The notes under the pieces: generated by a model
Database searches by the model: none
Told to the model about the DNA's origin: nothing
The model's input: only the letters and a program-made list of their open reading frames with translations
Source: Rhodothermales bacterium
Lineage (GTDB): Bacteria > Bacteroidota > Rhodothermia > Rhodothermales > UBA10348
Assembly: GCA_024711125.1 (NCBI GenBank)
Contig: JANJTM010000025.1
Span: 124,001-188,000 of the forward strand
Direction of reading: 5' to 3'
Length of the DNA: 64,000 bases
Shown: in pieces, positions 27,786 to 38,129 of the stretch
Layout of the letters: the number at the start of each line of letters is the position of its first letter
Numbering within the stretch: position 1 is the first letter of the stretch
Program-made: the position numbers and the translations under genes

Positions 27786-28646
27786 TCAGCGCATGTCGAG
27801 GACCCGCCCGGCCAGCGCTTCGTTCCGGAGCGTTTGAACAAGGCGGGTAACCATCTGTTTCCTCGCTTCGATCCCGGCGCGTTCACGCACCTGGTCCTCG
27901 ACCCACGCCAGCAGGGGCTCGGAACCCGGTTCCGCCCGGCCCACCAACTGGACCACGTGCCATGCACCTCCGTCCCCGATCACGCCCGTGGTACGGCCGG
28001 GGGCGAGACCGCGCACGGCGGCATGCACGGCGGGAAGCGAGGGAAACAGCGTCGAAAGAGGCACGAATCGGTCCTGGTAGGCCGCAGTCGTCGAATCGGA
28101 GAGGGACGAGCGGCTGCGGAGCGTGCGCCACCTCACCGCGTCGGTGGTATCGAGCGTCGCGAGCAGTCGCTGCGCGTCCCGGGCCTCTTCGGCGCCAGGA
28201 AAGGCGAGATGACGAACGCGCACGTAGGGCTCGAGCAGCCGGAACGATTCGCGACGCGATTCGAAATACGCCCTGATCGCATTCCCGTCCAGGGCGTCCG
28301 GATCCTCGCTGAACACCTCGTCGAGCAGCGCCGACACCAGGATCGAGCGCTCGGCCTCCCCCAGCCTTCGCTGCACGGCCGCATCGTCCCGGAGGCCGCG
28401 TCGCTCGGCCTCGCGCTCCAGCAGGCGGTCCGTGATCCACTGCTCCACGTACCGTGACGCCAGTTCCGCCGAATCGGCAGGGGAGCCGGCGAACCGTACC
28501 GCCTCACCGACCTCCTTGAGCGTGAGCGACACGTTGCCGACCCGCGCGACCGCATCGGTCTCCAGCGGCGCCTTGCGACAGGCGCCCGTCAGCAGCAGGG
28601 TTGCCGACAGCAGGGTTGCCAGGGAGCCGGACGGGATTCGGTGCAC
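27786..28646 (-). CDS. Lipoprotein with parvulin (PpiC-like) domain, degenerate
   Basis: 286 residues. The N-terminus has a lipoprotein-type signal (LLSATLLLTGAC) with the likely lipidated Cys at 23. A SurA/PpiC-like helical N-terminal region (VARVGNVSLTLKEVGEAVRF) and a diverged parvulin part (VRVRHLAFPG, then WHVVQLVGR near 240) follow. The isomerase core looks reduced, so this may be a chaperone more than an enzyme. It sits between two other foldase genes, 10 bases after the larger upstream one, so it is almost certainly co-transcribed. Sites of membrane attachment are inferred from the lipobox only. Confidence 0.72.
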   Translation of the reverse strand: MHRIPSGSLATLLSATLLLTGACRKAPLETDAVARVGNVSLTLKEVGEAVRFAGSPADSAELASRYVEQWITDRLLEREAERRGLRDDAAVQRRLGEAERSILVSALLDEVFSEDPDALDGNAIRAYFESRRESFRLLEPYVRVRHLAFPGAEEARDAQRLLATLDTTDAVRWRTLRSRSSLSDSTTAAYQDRFVPLSTLFPSLPAVHAAVRGLAPGRTTGVIGDGGAWHVVQLVGRAEPGSEPLLAWVEDQVRERAGIEARKQMVTRLVQTLRNEALAGRVLDMR

Positions 28647-28656
28647 GGTCGGCAGC

Positions 28657-30690
28657 TCAGCGGGTGGCGGCTCTCAGCTCCTCGAAAGCCCGCGCGAGCA
28701 CGTCCGGCTCGACGCGCACTCCGTACTTGGCGCGAAGACGGTCAAGCAGTCGTTCTTCCAGCCGGGCCTGCCACGCGTTGGCCACTTCCGCCCGCGCTTC
28801 CGCGAACGTCTTGGCGCGGGGAGGCTCCGTACCGTCGTGCACGAGCACGACCCGCCCGCCGCCGAACGACAATACCCCCGTGTGTCCGCCGGGCTCCAGC
28901 GACAGCGCCCGGTCGAATACCGAGTCCGACGGCCCTTCGAGGCGGGTCGTGTCGACGCGAACGGACGATCCGTCATCGGAACCGATGGCGGCGACGAGCT
29001 CCGGGAGGGCGCGGCCCGCACCGAGGTCCGCGACCACCGACTGCAGCAGCGAGTCATGGGGCGCGTAGAACCCGACCACACGGATGCGCTCCCCGAAACG
29101 GTACTCGTCGGCATGCGTCTCGTACCAGGAACGCAGCCCCGTGGTATCGAGGGTGGCGGCCGTCCAGACCGAATCCTCCATCAGGCGGAAGAGCATCAAT
29201 CCCTCGCGGAATTCGCGCATCGTCTGCGCGAAGTCGGCGTCCCGCGACTCGAGTGCGTCGACCTCGTACGCGAGCGCCCGATCCTCGAGGAAGGCGTCCA
29301 CGGCGCGCTGGAACGCCGGAGCGTCGCTGCCGAATGCGCCGCTCCGTTCGGCGACGAAGCCCGCGAAGCGGCCCAGCGTATACGAGGAGTCGCCCAGAGT
29401 CACGAACCGGCGGGCCGCCAGGTCGGTCGGAACCGTGCCGCCGGCGAGATCGCTCATCAGCGAGTCGGCTCCCCGGGTTCCGAACAGCTGACCGACCAAC
29501 GTCGAATCCACCGAGTAGCCCCGGGTACGCATCAGGCGGCGCGCGTAGGCCTTCTCGGCGGCCTGGCTGCGCGGAGTTCGGGCGATCTCGGCCTGGAGTT
29601 CGGGGTAGGCTTCGTCGAAGGACGGCATCTCCCGGCGCCCCGTGATCTTCATCAGGTGCCAGCCGAAACGCGTGCGGATGGGTCCCACGACGGCACCGAC
29701 GCTGTCGACGGCGAACACCGCGTCCCGCATCTCCACGGGCAACCAGCCGTCGTAGGCGACGAAGTCCAGGTCGCCGCCCCGACCCGCGCTCTGCGGATCA
29801 TCCGAAAGGTCCCGGGCCACGGCCTCGAACGGGGTACCGTCGGCCAGGCGGTTCTGGGCTGCCACCATGCGTTCCCATGCCGCCAGCGTGTCGGCGGGGC
29901 TGGGAGACGCGGACTGCGCCATGATATGCGAGATCCGGAGATCCGGCACGGTGGGACGTCGCGCGTTCACCTTGAGCACGTGGTAGCCGAACTGGGTGCG
30001 AACGATGCCCGACAGTTCGCCGACGGGTGTCGAGTACATCGCGTCCTCGAACTCCGGGACCATGCGGCCGGCACTGAAGAACCCGAGCCTGCCCCCCGAG
30101 CCGACCTGCCCGGCGGGCGCCTGCGCCGACGGGTCCTCCGAGTGACGCGTGGCGAGCTCGGTGAAGTCGGCGCCGGCCAGTATCGAGTCCGCGATGGCGC
30201 GCAGCCGTGTCCAGGCGCGCAGCGTATCACCGGGAGCCGCTTCCGGCATCAGGCGGAGGAGGATGTGGCTTGCGTCCACCATCTCCTTCCTGCGCTCGTA
30301 GAGCTGGCGAACCAGGGGCTCGACGACCTCGCGTTCGATGAGGTAGGGTCGGGCGAGTTGGGTCCGGTACTGGCGCAGCTCCGCCGCCAGGTCGGCCCGG
30401 TCTCCGTAACCGGCGGCTTCGGCCTCGAGTACCTTGAGTCGGAAATCGACATACCGATCGAGGAAATCGCGGTAGGCGCCGACGGAATCCCGCGCCGCCG
30501 TGGCCGAATCGGCCGTGGTCCGAAGGTACTGCCGCTCGAATTCGGCGAGCGTGATGGCCCGGCCGCCGACCGTGGCCACGACCGGCCCGCGGTCCGACGA
30601 CCCGGGGGCGGTGCCGGCCGGTCCGGTCGCCGAACAGCCGACCGCGGCGAGGAGCAGGACGGGCAGGAAGATCTTGAGCGTAGTATTCAC
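28657..30690 (-). CDS. PpiD/SurA-like peptidyl-prolyl isomerase lipoprotein with two parvulin domains
   Basis: 677 residues from a GTG at 30690, chosen because a lipoprotein signal starts there (LKIFLPVLLLAAVGC, Cys at 19). Two parvulin (PpiC) domains are clear: the first about residues 160-260 (DASHILLRLMP... FGYHVLKVNARR) and the second about 270-360 (LRISHIMAQ... FGWHLMKITGRR). The C-terminal 300 residues are helical with repeated EAR/LEER motifs. Predicted periplasmic foldase anchored to a membrane. It is the first gene of the foldase cluster. The frame stays open far upstream, but nothing there resembles a protein and it overlaps gltX. Confidence 0.85.
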   Translation of the reverse strand: MNTTLKIFLPVLLLAAVGCSATGPAGTAPGSSDRGPVVATVGGRAITLAEFERQYLRTTADSATAARDSVGAYRDFLDRYVDFRLKVLEAEAAGYGDRADLAAELRQYRTQLARPYLIEREVVEPLVRQLYERRKEMVDASHILLRLMPEAAPGDTLRAWTRLRAIADSILAGADFTELATRHSEDPSAQAPAGQVGSGGRLGFFSAGRMVPEFEDAMYSTPVGELSGIVRTQFGYHVLKVNARRPTVPDLRISHIMAQSASPSPADTLAAWERMVAAQNRLADGTPFEAVARDLSDDPQSAGRGGDLDFVAYDGWLPVEMRDAVFAVDSVGAVVGPIRTRFGWHLMKITGRREMPSFDEAYPELQAEIARTPRSQAAEKAYARRLMRTRGYSVDSTLVGQLFGTRGADSLMSDLAGGTVPTDLAARRFVTLGDSSYTLGRFAGFVAERSGAFGSDAPAFQRAVDAFLEDRALAYEVDALESRDADFAQTMREFREGLMLFRLMEDSVWTAATLDTTGLRSWYETHADEYRFGERIRVVGFYAPHDSLLQSVVADLGAGRALPELVAAIGSDDGSSVRVDTTRLEGPSDSVFDRALSLEPGGHTGVLSFGGGRVVLVHDGTEPPRAKTFAEARAEVANAWQARLEERLLDRLRAKYGVRVEPDVLARAFEELRAATR

Positions 30691-30742
30691 GGAGAAATGC
30701 AGGAAGCGGTGGACGAAATGCTCCGGAGTGTCGAACCCCGTG

Positions 30743-30761
30743 CCGTCAAGCCGGTTGACGG
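30743..30761. promoter_or_regulatory. Perfect palindrome between the foldase operon and gltX
   Basis: CCGTCAA and TTGACGG face each other across a 5-base centre in the gap between two divergent genes. Each arm contains TTGACG on the outward strand. It could be an operator or a chance hairpin. I do not see clear -10 boxes at the right distance on either side. Confidence 0.3.
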
Positions 30762-30834
30762 GCTCGATCAAGGCGCCCGACAGACGCGTTCGCCCGGTGA
30801 TGGTTCCGATTTTCCGCCTTTTCGACCCTTCACG

Positions 30835-32325
30835 ATGACCCCCGCTCCCGTCGAGACCCCTGTCCGAGTCCGATTTGCCCCGAGCCCCACGGGATACCTG
30901 CACGTCGGTGGCCTGCGCACCGCGCTGTACAACTACCTCTTCGCCCGGCGCTACGGGGGGCGATTCGTGCTGCGCATCGAGGACACCGACCGCACACGGT
31001 TCGTCGAGGACGCCGAGGCCGACATCCTCGAGTGCTTGTCGTGGGCGGGTCTCCTCCCCGACGAGGGACCCGATCGCGGGGGGCCGTGCAGTCCGTACCG
31101 GCAGTCCGAGCGCCAGGCCATGTACCTCGATCGTGCGCTTGCGCTGGTGGCTTCGGGCCACGCCTATTACGCGTTCGACACGCCGGAAGCCCTCGAAGCC
31201 CTGCGTGGGGACGACGCGGCAACCCGCTACGACGCCTCGACCCGGGGAGGGCTGCGCAACAGCCTGGCGCTCCCCGAGACCGAATGGAAGGCCCTGCTGC
31301 ATTCCGGGGAGCCGTGGGTGATCCGCCTGCGGGTGGATCCCTCGAAGACGGTGACGTTCGAGGACCTCATCCGCGGCACCGTGACCTTCTCGGGCGACAC
31401 CATCGACGACCAGGTGCTGGTCAAGTCCGACGGAATGCCGACCTACCACCTCGCGAACGTCGTGGACGACCACGAAATGGGCATCACGCACGTGATCCGC
31501 GGGGAAGAGTGGCTGCCTTCCACCCCGAAGCACATGCTCCTGTACGACGCCTTCGGCTGGCGGCCGCCCCGCATGGCGCACCTTCCGCTCATCATGAGCC
31601 CTTCGGGCGGAAAGCTCTCGAAGCGGAGCGCAGACCGGCTGGGCATCCCGGTCATGGTGAAGGACTACCGCAAGGTCGGATACGAACCCGAAGCGCTCGT
31701 GAACTACCTCGCGTTTCTCGGCTGGAACCCGGGCGACGACCGGGAACTGTTCGATACCGATTCGCTCGTGCAGGCCTTTTCGCTCGATCGGGTCGGCTCG
31801 TCCGGCGTGCAGTTCGACATGGACAAGCTGGCCTGGTTCAACCAGCAGCACCTCAAGGCGATGCCCGCCTCCGAACTCGGCCGACGAGCGCGTCCCTGGC
31901 TGGACGCGTCGGGTCTCGAATCCGAGCCCTCGTACGTCGTTGCCGTCGCCGACCTGATGCGCGAACGGCTGCTTCACGCGAAGGACCTGGCCGGAGAATG
32001 GCGCTTCTTTTTCGAAGACCCCGCGGAATACGAGCGGGAGGGAATCGAGAAGCGGTGGAAGGAAGACAGCGCCGAACTCGTGTCCGCGTACGCCGACGCG
32101 ATCGAGGCCTGCGATCCGTTCGACGCGGAGTCGCTGGAGGCCCGCCTGCGCGAGCTGGCCGAGTCACGGGGCGTGGGAGCCGGGCGGCTCATCCACCCGG
32201 TGCGCCTCGCCGTATCCGGTCGGATCGTCGGTCCCGGTCTGTTCGAAATGCTGGCACTGCTCGGACGTCAGCGGTGCGTCGCGCGGCTCAGGACCGCGGC
32301 CCGTTCCATCCCGGCACCCGGCTGA
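30835..32325 (+). CDS. gltX: Glutamyl-tRNA synthetase
   Basis: 496 residues, a class I synthetase of the usual size. The HIGH-type motif is GYLHVGG at 20-26 and the KMSKS-type motif is KLSKR at 260-264. The first domain reads RFAPSPTGYLHVGGLRTALYN, and DHEMGITHVIRGEEWLPSTPKH is a typical catalytic-domain stretch. It charges tRNA-Glu (and in bacteria lacking GlnRS, also tRNA-Gln). The ATG at 30835 fits the domain start; the open frame upstream is without similarity and overlaps the foldase operon. It ends 9 bases from the convergent meaB stop. Confidence 0.96.
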   Translation: MTPAPVETPVRVRFAPSPTGYLHVGGLRTALYNYLFARRYGGRFVLRIEDTDRTRFVEDAEADILECLSWAGLLPDEGPDRGGPCSPYRQSERQAMYLDRALALVASGHAYYAFDTPEALEALRGDDAATRYDASTRGGLRNSLALPETEWKALLHSGEPWVIRLRVDPSKTVTFEDLIRGTVTFSGDTIDDQVLVKSDGMPTYHLANVVDDHEMGITHVIRGEEWLPSTPKHMLLYDAFGWRPPRMAHLPLIMSPSGGKLSKRSADRLGIPVMVKDYRKVGYEPEALVNYLAFLGWNPGDDRELFDTDSLVQAFSLDRVGSSGVQFDMDKLAWFNQQHLKAMPASELGRRARPWLDASGLESEPSYVVAVADLMRERLLHAKDLAGEWRFFFEDPAEYEREGIEKRWKEDSAELVSAYADAIEACDPFDAESLEARLRELAESRGVGAGRLIHPVRLAVSGRIVGPGLFEMLALLGRQRCVARLRTAARSIPAPG

Positions 32326-32334
32326 GCGGACGTC

Positions 32335-33416
32335 TCAGGTCCAGAGACCGTCCGCCAGCGTCGCCGCCGCGCGATGCGGGGCAAGGCTTCCCGAACGGAC
32401 ATCCGCTTCGAGGGAATGCCTCCTCCGGGCGAGCGCTCCGTCGGCTTCGATCCGATCGGCCACGTACCCGTCCAGCTCTTCCCGCATCCAGGAAAGCGCC
32501 TGTTCGGTGCGGTTCCGGTCGAACCGGCCCTCGGCCGCAAGGTGGGCCGCATGGCGCGCCATCGCCTCCTCGAACCCTTGCCATCCGAGGGAGTCCAGGG
32601 CCGAGACGGTAAGTACGGGCGCCCGCCAACCGCTCTCGTCCGGGGGCCACAGCGACAGCGCGGCGCGCAGCGCCGAAGACGCCGACTCGGCGGCGTGCCG
32701 CAGCTCCCCGTCGGCCTTCGTGACGACGATCAGGTCGGCGACCTCCACGATGCCGCGTTTGATCCCCTGCAGTTCGTCGCCGGAACCCGCCTGAGCCAGC
32801 AGAACGAACGTGTCCACCATCCGGCGGACGGCCGTCTCCGACTGGCCGACGCCCACGGTTTCCACGAGGACGTGGTCATACCCGGCCGCCTCGCAGCAGA
32901 GCATGGCGGCCCGGGTCCGTCGGGCCACTCCACCCAGCGCCCCGGCCGAAGGGGACGGCCGGATGAACGCGGCCTCCCGGGCGACGAGGCCGGCCATGCG
33001 GGTCTTGTCTCCCAGGATCGATCCTCCGGTCCGGTCGGAGCTCGGATCCACCGCCAGCACGGCCACGCGCCGCCCCTCATCGACCAGCCGCACTCCGAAC
33101 CCGTCGATGAACGTGCTCTTTCCCACGCCGGGCGACCCCGAAATTCCGATCCGTCGGGTCGGCGGCAGGGTCCGTACGCGTTCCGAACACCGGTCCAGCA
33201 GCGCGAGGGCAGCATCCCGGTGGGAGGGACCCCGGTTTTCCACGAGCGTCAAGGCGCGCCCGAGGGCCACGCGGTCGCCGGCGACCATGGCGTCGAACAG
33301 CGCGGCGGGATCGGGAGTCGACGCCTCGACCGGGCGCAGGTGCGGATTGACGTCCGGGGGCGCCGAACGGGAGGGGCGCATGGAAAGGCCCTCCAGCGGT
33401 CGACGCGGGTCGTCCG

Positions 33417-33420
<4 letters not shown>
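32335..33420 (-). CDS. meaB: MeaB/ArgK-type GTPase, chaperone of methylmalonyl-CoA mutase
   Basis: 361 residues from an ATG at 33420. The P-loop GSPGVGKST lies at about residues 95-103, then [27 protein letters not shown], and the VTKAD base-specificity motif. This G3E-like GTPase protects mutase from inactivation and helps load B12. It overlaps the mutB stop by 4 bases (ATGA), matching its known partner. The N-terminal 60 residues are extended relative to the core and precede the regular domain. Confidence 0.92.
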
Positions 33421-35490
<2,070 letters not shown>

Positions 35491-35498
<8 letters not shown>

Positions 35499-36576
35499 CG
35501 GAAGATCCTCCGGCGATGGCCCGAACCACGGTGGCGATGTCGGCGGTACCGGCGTGCTCCCGCTCCCGCACCGTACGGAGGGCCGCCCATGCGGTCTCTC
35601 CGATCGTGCGCGTCAGCTCCTCGAGGTACCACGCGCCGCCCGCCGGATCGTCGGCCTCGTGCAGTCGACCCTCGTGCATCAGCAGACGATGCAGGTTCGT
35701 GTAGCGCGTTACCGTGCGGCCCGTATCCGCTGCGGGCGGAACGAGTTCTATGCCGTCGCCCCCTCCGCAGGCGCACGCCGCCAGCGCAATGGCCGCGCGT
35801 ACGAGGCCGTCGTCGCCGGACGCCGGAGGGAAGGGGCCGGCCACGGCATGCAGCGGGATGCGGGAGCCTGCCTCGACACCCCACGCTTCCGCCAGCCGGT
35901 CCACCGCCTCACGGGCCGCCCGCAAACCCGCCACGGTCACGAAGAAGGCGTCGAAGGCCGGCATGCGCACGAGCAGTCGGTCGGCCACGCGGCCCGGTCC
36001 GACGCCCGACACCCGACCGGCATCAAACCAGCGATCCAGCGAACGCAGTACACAGGCGACGGCCGTGGCCGGCCCATGAATCGCCGCGGCCGTTCCGTCC
36101 GCGGCGAAACGGACGGCCGCCGCGGCGTCCAGCCAGCCCCCGGCTTCGTCGCGGCTGCGCACCGCCGCGTCGAACTCGATCGACAGGACCCGTGGGTCGG
36201 CCCGTTCCACCGCGTCCCGCGCCGACGAAACGTCCGTCGGCACGAGGCGCACGGGTTCGGAACCCAGCGAGTCGAGCAGGGGGCCGACGGGTCGTTCCGG
36301 ACCCACCGCGAAGACGCGGATCGTGTCAGGCTCGGCGCCGGGCACGTGCCCCGCTGGGCCTGCGACCCGGATTTCCCACGGCCTGCCCGCCGGACGCACG
36401 GCCGGAGAGGCACCCATCTCCACCTCGCCCTGCCGGTAGAATGCGCGAACGCTCCATCCTTCGGGGGAAGTGAACCGGACCAGCCGATCGACGTCGGCCT
36501 CCGGATCGTCGGCCGCGATGCGCCCGAGCCACTCGGACTCGGTCGGTGCGCGGAAGAAGTCGGTCGGGTGGGACAT
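35491..36576 (-). CDS. mutA: Methylmalonyl-CoA mutase small subunit, short form lacking the B12 domain
   Basis: 361 residues from an ATG at 36576. It resembles the substrate-barrel half of mutase small subunits, with [16 protein letters not shown] early, [15 protein letters not shown] in the middle and [21 protein letters not shown] near the end. It stops soon after that motif, so the C-terminal cobalamin-like domain found in other MutA proteins (normally about 600 residues) is absent. I see no frameshift remnant after the stop, because mutB starts inside its last codons. The length suggests a reduced non-catalytic scaffold for MutB, not a broken gene. It is first in mutA-mutB-meaB. Confidence 0.83.
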
Positions 36577-36590
36577 TCCGGCGGCGGTAT

Positions 36591-37211
36591 TCAGTCGGGG
36601 CGGGACCCGCGGGGGTCCGTGGAAAGATGACGCCAACGGCGCACAAGATCGTAGGCGGCGACGCCGAACGCCACCGAAACGTTCAGCGAATGCTTCATGC
36701 CGAACTGTTCGACCTCGATCGCCCGCTCGCAGGCGCCGAGCGCCTCGGGGCTTACGCCCTCGACCTCGTTTCCCACGACGAGGCAACACGGAAAATCTCC
36801 GATCGCGAACGCGTCCATCGGGGTCGGTCGGTCGGTCTGTTCCAGCGCCACCAGCGTCGAGCCTTCCCTGCGTACGGCAGCGAGCGCGTCGGCCAGCGTC
36901 GCATGGTGGCTCCACGGAACCGTGTCCTGTGCGCCGAGCGCCGTCTTGTGCACGAGGCGATGGTCTGCCGGCGGCGAATAGCCGACCAGGTAGACATGTC
37001 GTATCCGAAGGGCGTCCGCCGTGCGCAGGATGGATCCGACGTTCTGCGCCGAGCGCACGTTTTCGACGAGCACGCTGACCGGAAACCGGTCCATGCCTGC
37101 GAGCGACCCCGGATCCGGGCGGCCGAGTTCGTCCCGGTCGAGTTTTCTCGGGGCGGACGCGGCGTATCGGCCGGGGCCGCCGGGTCCAGTATCTTCAGGA
37201 CGTTCCTTCAT
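36591..37211 (-). CDS. SpoU/TrmH-family RNA 2'-O-methyltransferase
   Basis: 206 residues. The SPOUT motifs are present: LVENVRSAQNVGSILRTADA, LVVGNEVEGVSPEAL, and the C-terminal SLNVSVAFGVAAYDL knot. It should methylate the 2'-hydroxyl of a tRNA or rRNA ribose using SAM; which RNA cannot be told. The start at 37211 lets the N-terminal RKLDRDELGR pattern, conserved in Bacteroidota TrmH-like proteins, be kept. Its ATG overlaps the cmk ATG on the other strand in the palindrome CATG at 37209-37212. It lies 14 bases upstream of mutA on the same strand, so it may read into that operon. Confidence 0.88.
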   Translation of the reverse strand: MKERPEDTGPGGPGRYAASAPRKLDRDELGRPDPGSLAGMDRFPVSVLVENVRSAQNVGSILRTADALRIRHVYLVGYSPPADHRLVHKTALGAQDTVPWSHHATLADALAAVRREGSTLVALEQTDRPTPMDAFAIGDFPCCLVVGNEVEGVSPEALGACERAIEVEQFGMKHSLNVSVAFGVAAYDLVRRWRHLSTDPRGSRPD

Positions 37212-37896
37212 GCATCGAATCGTGATCGTAGCAATCGACGGCCCCGCCGGGGCCGGCAAAAGTACAACCGCCCGCCGCGTGGCGACCGCGCTCGGGTTCC
37301 TGTACCTGGACACGGGTGCGATGTACCGCGCCGTAGCCCTCTCTTTCCTCCGGTCGGGCACCCCGTTCGACGACGCGGGCGCGGCGCCGGTTCTGTCGTC
37401 GCTTCGCTTGTCCGTCCGGACGGCCGACGACGGCCAACACGTGTTCCTCGGGGAAGAGGACGTAACCGGGTCGTTGCGCAGCCCCGAGGTCTCCGAGGCC
37501 GCCAGCCGGGTCAGCGCCCTCGCGTCGGTGCGCGCCTTCCTAGTGGAGGAGCAGAGACGCATCGCCGCCGCGCAGACGATGCGGGGCTCGGGCGTGGTCA
37601 TGGAGGGCAGGGACATCGGCACGGTCGTCTTCCCGGGTGCGGAACTCAAGATCTTCCTCACCGCCGATCCGTCGGAACGTGCCCGCCGCCGGGCCGCCGA
37701 GTACGCCGAGCGCGGGGAGTCTTCCGACACCGACGCCATCGCGAGCGAGATGCGCGAACGGGACCGTCGGGATTCGGATCGGGCGGTCGCTCCGCTGCGC
37801 CCGGCCGACGACGCCGTCCTCCTGGATACCACCTCGCTTTCGTTCGAGGAACAGGTGGAGCACATCGTCGATCTCGCGCGCCGGCGCGCCTCCTGA
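37210..37896 (+). CDS. cmk: Cytidylate kinase
   Basis: 228 residues, the standard size. The P-loop is DGPAGAGKSTTARRVA at about residue 11, followed by YLDTGAMYRA, the substrate-binding MEGRDIGTVVFPGAELKIFLTA, and RRRAAEYAERG. It converts CMP and dCMP to the diphosphates using ATP. It is followed by rpsA after 233 bases, the arrangement common in many bacteria. The start codon is shared with the start of the divergent methyltransferase gene. Confidence 0.95.
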   Translation: MHRIVIVAIDGPAGAGKSTTARRVATALGFLYLDTGAMYRAVALSFLRSGTPFDDAGAAPVLSSLRLSVRTADDGQHVFLGEEDVTGSLRSPEVSEAASRVSALASVRAFLVEEQRRIAAAQTMRGSGVVMEGRDIGTVVFPGAELKIFLTADPSERARRRAAEYAERGESSDTDAIASEMRERDRRDSDRAVAPLRPADDAVLLDTTSLSFEEQVEHIVDLARRRAS

Positions 37897-38129
37897 CGGC
37901 CACCCCGCCGCCGGCAGGGTTCATGCGCCCGCGCGGGAACGCCGGAATTCGGTCGGCGTTACGAGAAAGTCTGTGCCAGACCGTGTCTTCGGACCGGCCC
38001 GGCACCGCCAGACGTTCCGTCCGGGACCCGGGGAGGTCCGGGGCGGATTTCGACCACACAACCTCCAGCGCGGGACCGGACCTCTCCCCGATGCGCTCGG
38101 CGCAGTCCGGCCCTCCGCGCACCAACAGC
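37897..38129 (+). promoter_or_regulatory. Gap between cmk and rpsA (possible rpsA leader)
   Basis: This 233-base stretch is the longest gap without a gene. It includes a stem with perfect 7-base arms (AACGCCG at 37938-37944 with CGGCGTT at 37954-37960, loop of 9), not followed by a T run, so it is not a plain terminator. I find no convincing promoter. It may carry an S1 autoregulatory leader, which is known for rpsA in other bacteria, but that is inference. Confidence 0.25.

Noticed and set aside
28432-30834. A long upstream extension of gltX
   Set aside because: The frame is open only because of base composition; it lies opposite the foldase genes and gltX homologs begin at the ATG at 30835.
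36546-38129. Upstream extension of rpsA across cmk
   Set aside because: It covers cmk in another frame and has no S1-like content.
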